A stretch of DNA of 64,000 nt from Blasia pusilla (Eukaryota; Marchantiophyta; Marchantiopsida; Blasiales), in the NCBI GenBank assembly GCA_050084515.1, contig CM114272.1, forward strand, positions 27,590,001-27,654,000. Reading direction: 5' to 3'. Each line of letters begins with the position of its first letter. Position 1 is the first letter of the stretch. The position numbers were made by a program, and so were the translations under genes. Of this stretch, positions 22,346 through 33,310 are shown in pieces. The notes beneath the pieces are model-generated. The model saw only the letters and a list, made by a program, of their open reading frames with translations. It had not been told where the DNA came from and did not search any database.

Positions 22346-23957
22346 ATAACAGGAGGTACCTAATACACCTAATTAACGATTGAACCCATCTATGGGTAGC
22401 ACGCATATGTGTGGAGAGATGAACAGGTGAACGTGTTCATAAACACGTTCGTCTCATGTTCATAAAAATGTATCCAGACCTCACCTTCATGTTGAGACGG
22501 ATTGGGGAGTCCCAACAATCTCTTTGAAGCAAATACAAAGCAATCCCTCATATACCAATAAAAAATAGGACCACGAACGAAGCAGAGCCAACAAGACCAT
22601 AAACGAAGCAGATTAAATGGCCAATGCGGAACAGCTTCAGCTAGCAGGACCACAAACGAATTGCATACAAACTCCCTATGAGGACTCCATATCGTCGCTG
22701 CCTCTCCAATGAGCTCTCCAATGCACCAGCGTTGCAACATCACTCACTCACATGGCTTCCCCCTCAATTCTGCGAGGAATGAGACTTGCTCCGTCTGTAT
22801 AAAAAACACCATTTAAATTTCAAATCTCACATGGTTAGATGCCATGCACTCACCATCCACATACCATTTACATGGGCATGAAACCCCACCATCCATATAG
22901 TCACGGATATCCGGATGGAGGATATCTGGTGCCGACCTTCAAGAGTGCCGCCGCCGAGCATTGCAATACATGATACCGAGCAGGCAATACGGGTGGAAGG
23001 GACCCGTCACCCAAACACGGTCCAGGAGGCAGCAATAACTCCTCTGACTATCGTAAGGGCACTTGTTGCCGTGACACAATTATCCATTCCGCCCATGAAA
23101 CATGAGTCGGCTATCCTACCAACACATCTCCGCGGACACGGAAGTGATCGAATAACTCACCATTCTAGCACATATCCGTCGGCCGGCAGGAACTAAGTTT
23201 CTATCGTTTTTTGGAAGACGGCAACCCTCCTCCTCGTATTGAATTCACCATCCATGGAATTAGTTCCCTGGGAACATGGAAGTCTGTAGGACAAGAGGGG
23301 ATAGGATGGACGAAAGCGAAGGTGGTGAAAGTCTGGGTGTCGTAAAGGTCACGCGTGGTGTGGGCGGGTGTGACCCGAGAGAAGGCCAGGCAGCTTGCTC
23401 AAAGAAAGCTTGGCATGTGGAAATTCGTTCGCTCGGATTCGACGAGCGAGCGTTAGTTTTTAGAGTCAGATTCTCGTAGCTCCGACACGTGGCGCGGCGC
23501 AGATGGTCTGGGCTGATAGGGACGCCTGCGCTTGGAAAGGTTCTCGCAAGGCGCCAGGGAGCATGCGAAGCGTAGAGAGCAGGGGGAGCTGGTGAGGGAC
23601 AGAGAGAGAGAGGAAGGGCAGCGGAAGAATCAGAGAGCGAGACAGAGGAGGAGGTGGAGGGAGCGATTAATTTCCATCGACGTGTTGGAGAGACCCCGGC
23701 ATTGATTAATACATCTTGGGGGAAGTCGAGGAGGTCGAGCAGACGAAGAGGCGCTCTAATCAGGGGGAATCGGGACGGGCTGAAGAGTTGTGCAGCGGAG
23801 GAGATTTAACGGGAGCACTCAGGAAGAGGAAGAGGTAACGATTGGACGGTCACGGATCGATTTCATACGAGATCGCAGAGTGTGGGAGGAATTCGTAAGT
23901 GAGGACGAGAGCGTAGGCACGGGTTGGGAGAGATAAAGAGATAGACATTGGTCAAGG
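22346..23957. other. Upstream and 5'-leader region of the EF-hand gene
   Basis: No other gene is supported. Composition shifts from AT-rich to GC-rich after about 23250. The last 350 bases before the ATG are purine-rich, with GAGAGAGAGAGGAAGG-type runs near 23600-23660, common in plant 5' UTRs. The minus-strand 117-codon frame at 22390-22743 and the plus-strand frame at 22915-23196 show no domain. Confidence 0.5.
23485..23493 (+). promoter_or_regulatory. G-box / ABRE-like element
   Basis: ACACGTGGC is the ABA-response element core (ACGTGGC) with a perfect CACGTG G-box. It lies about 470 bases upstream of the EF-hand start codon. bZIP factors of the ABF/AREB type bind such sites. One isolated copy can be chance. 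Confidence 0.4.
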
Positions 23958-26957
23958 ATGGAGGAAGAAGGATCAGTGCGTATGTTAGATGGCTCGCAGA
24001 TCCGTGCTGCGTTACCTACAATAGGTGTGAAGGCGCAAAAGAAATTCAAGGAGATTGACACCGCGAACAAAGGAGTCGTCACACCTGCTGATGTGAAAAG
24101 CGCTGCTGTCTCCGAGGCCGCTGTCCTTTTGTTGGGGACGCAGGTCTCAGCTCAACTTTTCGACTCTGCTTTTAAAGGAATACCTCTGCCGGAATCTGAT
24201 ACTTTGAGTGAAGAGGCGTTTGTGCAATCCGTCTCTGACTGTTTGAAAGCAATCGCTGATGCTCTCCAAGGTATGTACGAGAAAAATGCCAAGGGAAAAT
24301 TGGATTCTTCGTTACTTCCAGGAATGGAACGTTTTGGTCCAGAGAGTGAGTCACGTAATTTAGGTCACATGCAGAGTGTCCTTTCGATGGAAACAATACG
24401 GCCTGCTCTACGGTATCTCTTATCTTCTTTGAGCGGGGGAAACTTCACAACACTCGAGAGGCTGTACTCCTCTCCGAATTCGACGCTTTCCGAGTTCAAG
24501 CTGCAGATTCTTTCATTGCGAGACGTTGTCAGCTTAACTTCTAATAGAATCGGATAATTAACTCAATTCTGGCATTGTCTATCAGGATATCACAAGTCTT
24601 GTAAACCCAAGCTGTCATTTCTTTCTCGAGAGATCCACTTGATTCAGAATGAAGCAAGCAAGAGAGCGCCACGTAATTTTTTTCCTCGTTCGATATCGCT
24701 ATTCCTCGTTGTGCGTGTCTGCACTCTGCCTCCCTCGGTGTCACTTTCTCACTGTTGCTAAAGGTTGGAGACTGGGAGTTGTAGCAACGACATATCCAGA
24801 GCTTACCAGGAAGTAAGCTCTTAGTAAAGGGTTGGAAGGCACCGACTAGTTTGGATATGCTTGAGCTTTTCAATATTCTACCGACAGAGTGGGTCGCATG
24901 TCAATCAAGTCTTAGTGTCTGCTTACAAGTCCTTTACTGAGAAAGGAGTGAGACTCAATAGACCTGCGGTTTGTTCGAGCTTCTGCTACATTTGTCTCGT
25001 TCCACTTCTACTGTGCTATCTCTGTGGATTCCAAGTACACGTCATGCTTCAGAGTGCTAGGTTAATAATTTCCAACGAAGCTAAAATACTGAAACTCCTA
25101 GCTCAATGTAACTCGAGGTCTTCACTGTCAAACCCTATGTATATGCAATAGGAGAACATTTACTAACTAGCTGCATAGCAGTTTTTGTTCTTCTGGTGAA
25201 TTTTTGGAACAAGTCAGACCTGATGAGAATCTTGTAAGGCATAAAATGGGTCGTGGTTGAAAATTTCCCATCGCAAAGTTTTGATTCTCGTGGTGATTAA
25301 ATTGTGTCACTCACATGACCTTGAGTGGGCGTCAAAGCAAGACAAATATGAAACTTTTTACATCTTTTGGGAGTGGTTTGCCAAGTTGGTTGAGGGCAAA
25401 GCTCATGATGTCATGCAGACTCTCTGCAAACACACTAGAAAGTTCCTTTTAAAATTAACTCCACAGAGAAAGGGTTCAGGTTTAGAAGAATCAAGCCCTA
25501 TCTTGTAGGGAATGTCAGCTCATACTTTGTCAGATTGGCCATTGCCAAGGTTATCCCTCTGAAGTGAGATCTGCAGGAATGACTTGAATTTATGTTATTG
25601 TGACTGGATCATCTTTTCCTGTGGGTTGATCATATGACGATGAAGACTTTTATTATACTATTTACTCCTACGTCCATTTCTCACCTGCTAACCCAACCCA
25701 TGCGAAACTTGTGTGAAATCAGATGAACCTCTAGTGGTATCAGTTCTGGATGGATCTACAATCAAGGCACTCCTAGACGATGAGGATGAGTTTGCCATGT
25801 TGGCTGAGAACCTGTTTACAGAATTGGACACAGATGAGAGTGGCAAGCTCAACCGTAGTGAACTTCGACCTGCAGTGATGCAATTGGGTCTTGAACAGGG
25901 CGTTCCACCTCCTTCAGGTAGTGCGTCTTGAATCTATTTATTGTTCATAGAACACACAAACATCTGGTTCCCTTCTTCATACTTGTCATACCTCACTTTA
26001 CTTGGAGCTCCTAACCCTGGATGTATGTTGCTAGTCACTTTCAATTTTTTGTGCCTAATGTTTTACTGGCAGGCATGAGTTCATATCTGTTCACACCAAT
26101 GGCCTCCCTGAGATGCACATGTACAATGAAACTGAGATCTTCTTTTTCAATCCAGCTAAGCCAGAGGCAGATGAATTGATCACAAAGCTGCTACAGAAGT
26201 ACAGTGCTGATGGTTCAGAAGAATTAGGACAAGCTCAGTTCGCCGAGCTACTTCAGACAGTTCTGCAGGATCTCGCTGCATCTTTGGAAGCTCAGCCAAT
26301 TATTATAATTCGAGATGTGAGAGTTATCAATGGGTCCAAGATTCGTAAGGTATGTGCAATAAGTTAAGACTTCAAAAGCAAAAGTGTGTGTTTTGTGTGT
26401 AGGCTCAAAGGCCGTCCCATGGGCTTGATATATTGACAATTTACCATTTATATATGTTAAACACTCTGTAGTTCGTTAGGCTGTACGAAGAATCCTAAGC
26501 TTTGTGAATGTTAAATTCTTCCATTACTTCGAAAGAAAGGAAGAGTTAAACTTTCACAAAGCTTATGTTATGCCTATATGGTCCGGAAGTTGTGAAGTAG
26601 GCAAATCATGACGGTGAGTTCACGTCTTGACTGTTGCAGATACTTGAAAATGAGAAGCTCATGGCAGAGGTTGCAGACACTCTCTTTGTAGATCTGGATG
26701 GAAACAAGGATGGCAAGCTGAATAAGACTGAGATTCGCCCTCTATTTGAGAGTCAGGGTGCACAGTGGGGACTACCATCGCCTGAGGAAAGTGAGGCAGT
26801 GAATGAACTGTATAATGGCGTGTTCAAGGAAATTGACACTGACAAAAGTGGTGAAATTGACAAATTTGAGTTTCAAGTGCTTGCCAAAGTTCTTTTTGAA
26901 GGGTTTGCCGAGCAACTTCGGATTGAGCCCATATACATTGATGCTGCTTATCGTTAA
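23958..26957 (+). CDS. EF-hand calcium sensor, SCS-like, four exons, 339 aa
   Basis: Exons are 23958-24270, 25723-25917, 26156-26349 and 26640-26957. All three introns are GT-AG; splice phases 1, 1 and 0 fit exactly and give 340 codons including TAA. The acceptor at 26154-26155 follows a good pyrimidine tract. The protein has three repeated modules, each opening with an LDGS-I or INGS-I motif (residues 10-15, 113-118, 227-232). Three canonical 12-residue calcium loops lie at about 140-151 (DTDESGKLNRSE), 254-265 (DGNKDGKLNKTE) and 300-311 (DTDKSGEIDKFE). The first module has only degenerate loops. Similar plant proteins are the SnRK2-interacting calcium sensors (SCS, At4g38810 type), cytosolic regulators in ABA signalling; that equivalence is from memory of the family. 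The start is the first Met in a GC-rich exon with a plausible leader. Confidence 0.85.
26413..26450 (+). repeat. LINE-A tail remnant in intron 3
   Basis: CGTCCCATGGGCTTGATATA then TTGACAATTTACCATTTA is a decayed version of the LINE-A 3' end (GGGTCCCACGGGCTTGATCT, then TATTTACCATTTA). It lies 63 bases into intron 3 of the EF-hand gene. Confidence 0.6.
26496..26565. repeat. Foldback of about 35-nt arms in intron 3
   Basis: The arms 26496-26530 and 26531-26565 are imperfect reverse complements: TAAGCTTTGTGAA on the left pairs with TTTCACAAAGCTTA on the right, and TTCTTCC pairs with GGAAGA. Almost no loop remains. It could be a small foldback transposon or a structured intronic RNA. Confidence 0.65.
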
Positions 26958-29067
26958 CTTTTCACTAACACCTGCTCAGCAGGCTTAAGACCTGCTTGAA
27001 CAAAGCAGAGAGCAGAAGATGAGCATGTGTATTTGATTGACCATGCCGTGGTTTGGTTGCTCCTGTAGCTGGATTATAATGCAAGGATCTGTAATTGTTA
27101 CCCTCTTGAAAAACCAGCATTTTATTGGACTTCCATGAGAGATTTTCAGGGCAGATTCGAGTGAGTAATAGATGTTCCTTGGATACGGCTTGAGCTCAGG
27201 CATAGAGTGTTTTAATGCTGAACCTAATATCACTATTGGATAAATTCAGCAGTATCATTTTGGAACCACAGAGAAAATGTACGAGTGTGTTTTACTGTTG
27301 TGACAGATACACTGGAAAATCTACATGGAAATCTGAGGCATGCTGCGATAGGGATTTTGGATGTTCAGTTTAAACATAGCTTTTATGAAGGGCAATGTTG
27401 ATGACTGAAGAATTTTTTGTTCCCTGAAGTTATGTGGATCCAGATTGTACGGATTTTACATTTGAGTGGGCAACATTGATGGAAAGGTGCATTGAGGCAT
27501 TGTCATATTCCCAGTACTGAAATCTGACCTTCTAGTAGATTGTGCATTTGGGTTATGGTCTGGATTGACTCAAAAGAGTAATGTAAGGTGGAGAGAAAAT
27601 TCTTGATGTGTCACCTTGATTTGGTCGTGGAGATGACATCTCCTTTCTGGAAGTTTATTAATAAGGTATGTATGTTGTATATCTTATATGTATTTCCTAA
27701 CTTATAGCTTGGCATTTCTTACTCTTACATGGTTGTGATAGTTGGAATGCAAATCGTGGACTTGTTTTGGGAAATCTTTATTGTTTCCCATGAAAACTTG
27801 AAGATGAGGAGGCTATCATTGGGAACTCAAAAGCTCATGAGAAATGGTTTCACGACTTGGAAAGAGACTTGGAAAAGTCTCTTTCCAAGTCGTGTGTAGG
27901 TGAAATTCATTTTTGTCCTCTTTTTTTATGTGATGATTGATTTGACGAGAGTCTCTTTCATGGATTGCATAGTCCATGAATATTCATTATGATAAAGTCA
28001 CAAGTGATGTGAAACCTTTGCTTTGTAGCACACCAACTCATGCATCCCTTGGAATTAGAGATTAAACACCTAAGATACATCTTAGGTATTTTTCTAAGCT
28101 ATACATTTTATCTATTCTTTTTGAAATTGCATCCCAACCTCCATACATGTTTTTGGTGTCACAAAATCATGAAAGCATATGGTAAACATTATTTTGGAAG
28201 ATAGGTCTATTATATGATACATCTTTCCAAACATGTTGTGGACATTCAAGAAAAAACATCATCATTAATAAATCCAGAGAATTCTGAATTGTATTAGGTT
28301 GTTGAAATTTTGGGAATGAAAACGAAATCTGATGTTGAAGCAACTACGATTGTACAAATTTCTTTCTTTCAAGGGCAAGAGATAGAAAACCAAAATCAAT
28401 TTGTATAAAGAAAGAATGTGAGAATTTTAATATTATCAAGAAATAAAAAATGTTGCCATCAAGTTCTTGGTTGATATATTTCACATTTATAATTTGTACT
28501 TGGTTCAAACTTTTCGCATTAGGAAAAATCATGTACAACCTAATGCTATTCTGGTTAAGCTTGTTGATGAAAATCAACATCATACCATTATGGTTGACGA
28601 GGCTATTCTCAAAAGATCCCGTTCTAACACCTCTACTAGTTGAATCTAGGCTTAAGAAACTTGCAAAGGTAAAAGAGGCTCAAGAAGTAGATTTTGATGC
28701 TTTCTTTTGCGACCGTTCAGCAATTGTCACTAACAGAAAGTGAGACTCATCAACATAACAATCCAGAAACCTAAGAGTATTGAAATCTTGCAACAACAAA
28801 CATGTGAGTGCACTTCCTATTTGAGAGAAGGTGGAAATCATCAACGTTGGCAAATGGGAATATGAGAACTATATCATTGGAGAGTTGCAAGTGTTTACTT
28901 TGGTGGGATTGACATAGATTAAAAGTAGACACCATGCCGGAAGGGGAACACACAGACAAAATCTGTGTCTGTACTTTATGTTCGTGCGGGCCCAAGTACG
29001 TGCAGCCCGCATGTGACTCAGCCGCGGAGTGCTCCTCATAGACCCATGTTGACGGAGCTTGCATCCG
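26958..29067. other. 3' flank of EF-hand gene, no further gene seen
   Basis: This contains the 3' UTR (extent not determinable) and AT-rich spacer. The plus-strand open frame 28450-28743 ends with LKKLAKVKEAQEVDFDAFF but has no recognised domain. A perfect hairpin at 27851-27894 is listed separately. A GC-rich stretch (28980-29067) directly precedes gypsy copy B. Confidence 0.5.
27851..27894. repeat. Perfect 20-bp hairpin with GGAA loop
   Basis: CACGACTTGGAAAGAGACTT (27851-27870) is the exact reverse complement of 27875-27894, separated by GGAA. It is about 900 bases downstream of the EF-hand stop codon. Confidence 0.85.
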
Positions 29068-29435
29068 TGTCATGACCATACGGATTATGTCGTAGAGTAT
29101 ATTATGCTAGTAGAGACCATACCTTATGTAGGGCAGTAGTGTCTAGGTAGAGATGCGGTTTCATACATAGGGTTGGGGGTTACTCAGTTGAGGGTGACAT
29201 TTCGAGTAGGGCCCGCTCTTAGGTTCGAGGATATAGTGTGGAGTGCATTCAAAGAACAGTTAGATTTTTTAGTTGAGCTTGTTGCGTTGGGAGTTAGCCT
29301 TGGTAGTGAGTAGAGCTCTTGGCTATGAAGGTTCCCGCAAGCTTCGACCTGGATTCTCCCATTGTGGAGTGGGTTTGGCTCGATTTTATGTGATTCTATA
29401 TGTGTTTTATGTCAATAGGTCTTTCACGGATTTCA
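29068..29435 (+). repeat. Copy B 5' terminal repeat Y1
   Basis: It begins TGTCATGACC and ends GGATTTCA. It matches 37250-37616 over its whole length with scattered mismatches, but is not followed by the 106-bp X block that flanks Y2. It holds a TATA-like ATATAG (about 29231-29236). The candidate transcript-start site about 30 nt downstream is mutated in this copy. Confidence 0.85.
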
Positions 29436-29446
29436 CTCAAAGAACT
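29436..29446 (+). promoter_or_regulatory. Candidate self-primed primer-binding site, copy B
   Basis: CTCAAAGAACT lies immediately after the CA end of Y1. Its complement AGTTCTTTGAG occurs inside Y in copy C (perfect in Y2) and with one mismatch in copy B Y2 (37443-37453). This is the geometry of Tf1-like self-priming. No convincing tRNA-type TGG site abuts the repeat. Confidence 0.5.
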
Positions 29447-30897
29447 AGAGTAGATGGATGGTAGCTTCGATTGTGGATCAATAGGATCTGGTTAGGGCTG
29501 ATTGTGTACTCAACTGTGGATGTTCGTGGCTTGTGGCCTATGTTGGAGGTGGGAATCTGGTGCGTGGTTGGTTGGGAAAGAAGCGCCTTGCTGAGAGCTT
29601 TCCAACGCGTTTTAGATCGCCGGATTTCGTCAAGGGAGTTGGAAGTTATCAAGGATTGAAGATTCTGGTTCGTGTTCGACGGTTTTCTGATGTGGAGAGC
29701 TTGGAGTGCGGAAGCTTTGTTGAACTTCATCCAGATCGGGTGAGAGGTTCCTATTGCTACTTGTATTGTGATCTCATGTGAAGCTATCTGCTCGAGTGTG
29801 TGGAGCGTTGCGCATTTCTGCGTGCCTGAAATATGGGCGCAAGCGCTGTCGGATTTGCGATTCTGGAGGTGTATGGACAGCAAGTTTGTCTGATTTTTAG
29901 CTCGGAGTACAGCGCTCGGTTGTAGCTGATTTTTTGTGGAGAGATAGCTATGGTGGTCAATTGAATTCTGGTTGAAACACATTCAATTTTAGTCGAGGAT
30001 TTGTGGAGTAATTGCTAATCGAAATTTCGCGGACTAGCTCAAGCTATGGTGGACAGCGGATCAAAGGGGCTGGTTGGTTGGTGACTCGTTCGTTGTTGGA
30101 GACACCTATCCCATTGGGGGCGCCCTGGTTAGGCCTCTCTCCATAGCGAAGCATGGCGAACGGGGCATGTCTCGGCGTTTTGAGGCTTCGAGGCAACTCG
30201 TGGTAGCTCGGGGCGAGTGGGCGTGAGAGGCGGAGTAAGGAGCAAGGAGCAAGCAAGCAAGCTGCTTGCTTGGGCGTGAGGCAGTTTTTGCAGGATTTCT
30301 GATTTGAGTGTTGCATAACTGGTCACTCATCTTTGGGCTATTCTGCTTGGAAGACGCATAACTGCTGAGTTCTTAACTATGCCAGTGTACACACTGGTGT
30401 AGCTCATTTGGTGATGTTTGGAGATGTGTTAGGCGCTTTATGCATCTCAAGTTTTTGGTTGATGGACCTCTAGTGCATAGTACGGTGTAACCCCTCCATG
30501 CAAGTGATATTTTCAGGTGCTGCGAGTCCGACTAGCACGTCATCGACCCGCGGCGGAGTAACTATTGCGTTAGAATTGTGTGGTGGGTTTTGTGGATTCA
30601 GGGGGCGCCACGTTTGGTGGATTGTGTTACCTTGATTTCCATTTGCGATTGGAGGGTTGTCGTTGGACTTCATGTGTTTGGACCCCCTCCATCGTTGCTT
30701 CTTGCTTGCGCGCCCATTGTTAGGGTTGACGCTGATTTCCAGAGTAGTGTTACTCCTGTGTGCTACCGTTAGTGAGGCTGGACTGATGACGAGTAGACCG
30801 TGGGAGGCTTCTTGTAGTGCTAACAGGTTAGGTTGCCTACACCCATAGCTAGTAGAGCTAGAATAGTACAGGGACATCGACGTCACTTGGTTACTTA
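29447..30897 (+). other. Copy B leader, no gene
   Basis: A 1.45-kb untranslated leader is well conserved with copy C. It contains a stem built from GCAAGCAAGC and GCTTGCTTG repeats near 30250-30275. Open frames in it lack ATG starts and show mostly non-synonymous differences between B and C, so I do not call them genes. Confidence 0.6.
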
Positions 30898-32505
30898 GTG
30901 ATGGTAATTTGGTGGTGGTGCGGCATCGGCATTGGTCATCACAGAGCTGTCTGGTTGGTTGGGGACCGTGGTGCGAACAGTGGTGGTTTCACACGGAGTG
31001 GATTGAGGTATCGGCTACCTTTTCCACTTCCGACGGTTGATGAAGAGGAGGACGAGGGTGTTCCAAACACCGAGTCTTCTACGTTGTTATCGAGTGTTGC
31101 AGCTCCATTGATTTGGGACATGGACGGGATATATGGGGCCATGAAGGGCCCACGACGATACTCGGGTGCAGTGGGCACCATTGAGTTGGAGGACTTCATG
31201 CATGAGTTTGATATGTGGTGTGATATGCAGATGTTGCGGAACGCCACGTTCTTTACACCCTTCTTGGCTTGGAAGGGGTTGTTTCAGCACTTGGAGGGAC
31301 CACCCATGGATGATTACCATGAGTTTAGGAAGGACCATGTTGCTGAGATTGAGGCGTGGAGACAATATTGGTCTCCAGGCTATGTGTCTATCACCCATAG
31401 TGGTATTGGTAGTAGTGCTCCTACTATGCTAGCCAGCCCGACGTTGAGTGGTACGAGTACGAGCCAGAGTGGGGGTACCAGTGGAGGTACCCATGGAGGT
31501 ACCAGTGGGGGTACTAGTGGAGGTACTAGTGCCCCACCATCGTTCAGCCCGGTTGTAGAGTTCTTCAAGAGATTGAAGAAGAACTATCAGGGAGTGAAGA
31601 CAGAGAAGTTGAGCAGCCTTCAAAAATTTGAGCGACAGACTGGTGAGAGTCTTCGTGAGGCATACACTCGTTTGCGATGCTTGATTTCAGTTACCTAGGG
31701 TGTGATTGAGGCTCAGGCAGTCCAATTTTGGTATGGGATCTTGGATAGAGAGTTGCGCCGCAAGGTACGTGATGCTACTCTTATGAGTGATGATTCACCC
31801 ACATTGACCCATGTGTTTGCTCTATCGGAGAAGATTGAGGTTAACATGGTGAAGGAGAGAGTGGTGACATCCGCATTCAGTAGGGATACAACTACTACTT
31901 CTCGTGTTCAGTACCCCACCTCACAGTCTCGTAGTAGTGGTGGTGGTAGTAGTAGTGGGAGTCGTGGGAGGTACACACGACCTCAGTCATGTCCTAGAGG
32001 GACACTTGCGCAGAGACCATTGCATTCATTTGCTACCCCGTAGCAAGGACAATCATGTTGGACATGTGGAGGTGATCATGTTAGGAAGTTTTGTCCCCAA
32101 GAGGATGGGAGACGGACTTTGGAGGATGGGCCTCAATCGGCCCCAACTCAGTGTGATCATTGCGGGAGACCAGGTCATCCTCGAGAGCGTTGCTTTGATC
32201 TTCATCCAGAGTTGAGATCATGCCGCGGCCGTGGTGGAGTAGCTCCGAGAGGCCAAGATGGTAGAGGTGGTAGGAGTGGTAGAGGTGGACCAGTGGTTGG
32301 AGAGCCTATGGTGGCCACCCCTACCACTACGAGAGAGTCAGCTATGGCTGCCAGGATTGAGCAATTGGAGCAAAAAATGGCTACTATGGCTGGTATCCAG
32401 CATAGATCAGGTTCGGGAGCAGGGGCTTCCACCTCTTATGGAGGGGATGATCTCTCTTATATGGCGAGTGCAAAGACAAAGGTTGAGGCATCACCAGAAT
32501 TCTGA
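30898..32505 (+). pseudogene. gag with two zinc knuckles, copy B
   Basis: One frame runs from 30898 to 32505 with TAG stops at 31696-31698 (CAG in copy C) and 32041-32043 (shared with copy C). The capsid-like part has GTIELEDFMHEFDMWCDMQM and FLAWKGLFQHLEGPPMDDYH. A GGTS repeat linker follows, then FKRLKKNYQGVKTEKL. After the second stop come CWTCGGDHVRKFC and CDHCGRPGHPRERC, a CX2CX3HX4C and a CX2CX4HX4C zinc knuckle. An Arg/Gly-rich RNA-binding tail follows. Gag packages the element RNA. The N-terminal Met is simply the first in the open stretch. The frame is lost again at 32503 relative to copy C. Confidence 0.8.
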
Positions 32506-32543
32506 GAGGAGCCACTCGAGCGTCAGAGCCACGTGGTGCTACT

Positions 32544-33310
32544 GTGGAGTTGGACCCACAGAGGGGTGAGGCTGGGAGGCAGGCTAGGCTTCCCCAGTCA
32601 TTCTTGTTGTCTGAGGTGCTTAGGACTCCATCCATGGTTCCTACGCAGCCTATTGAGCCGACAATGGGGACTGAGGCATCTACATCGCGTGTAGTAGACA
32701 CGGATGCAGCATCCAGTGCAGTATTGCGGATGGCAACTTTAGAGTTGGGATCCCCATTATTCTCGGCCACGGAGCTCATGGCTTTACGAGTTGACTTAGC
32801 TCCTATATTTAAGCTAGCATCCATGTTATGTGAACGTGGGGGTGTTACTGCTACACGTCAGAGCTTGAGCCTTGCCCATTCCAGATTCAAACATCACTTG
32901 GAGAAGCCAATGATAGGTCTCAATTCATGACACGGGAGAAGTTTTCTGTACAGTTGAGACCAGATCATGCAACTGATAGCTCCCGATTGGGAGTACTTGC
33001 GGTGGTCACATCAGCCGAGTCGTATGACGTACTAGTTGGAGGAGCAGTATTGTACCCGATGGGTTTTCAGATGGATTACTGGACTGAGACAGCGTCTTAT
33101 AGACCTGGTTGGCATCTATGGCTGGTTTTAGTGGAGTAGTCACTTGGCCAGGAGACTTTTTGGAGGGTAATGTTTATGCTATGGATTCTCCTGTGCATGA
33201 GGAGGTAGAGGAGGTCCCTAGTTTTGCAGCAGTGGCATCCTCATCGTTGGATGTGCCACTTTGGAGTTCAGGCGGTGCACTACGGCAAGAGGCTGATTGC
33301 CTAGTGTAGG
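32544..33310 (+). pseudogene. Protease-region remnant, copy B
   Basis: Open pieces 32544-32930, 32927-33139 and 33109-33309 match the copy C linker and protease region. About 300 bp carrying the DSGAQPLMLG retropepsin motif are missing between CERGGVTATRQ and SLSLAHSRF. What remains is the C-terminal part (SYDVLVGGAVLYPMGFQMDY, then GDFLEGNVYAMDSP). It cannot be an active protease. Confidence 0.65.

Noticed and set aside
22390-22743. 117-codon minus-strand frame with several Trp and Cys
   Set aside because: No domain, no start context, and repeated ACGAAGCAGA-like words suggest decayed repeat DNA.
27851-27894. microRNA precursor
   Set aside because: The stem is only 20 bp with a 4-nt loop, too short for a plant miRNA hairpin on its own.
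28450-28743. 97-codon frame with a hydrophobic N-terminus
   Set aside because: AT-rich chance frame; no recognisable family and no supporting exon structure.
29462-29480. TGGTAGCTTCGATTG after the first terminal repeat as a tRNA primer site
   Set aside because: It lies about 25 bases from the repeat end and does not match a tRNA 3' end I can recognise; the self-priming site abutting the repeat fits better.
29533-29781. 82-codon leader frame present in both copy B and copy C
   Set aside because: It starts with GTG, not ATG, and nearly all differences between the two copies change the amino acid, so conservation reflects DNA similarity only.
32258-32569. Overlapping frames within gag linker regions on both strands
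   Set aside because: Shadows of the Arg/Gly-rich gag tail in other frames.
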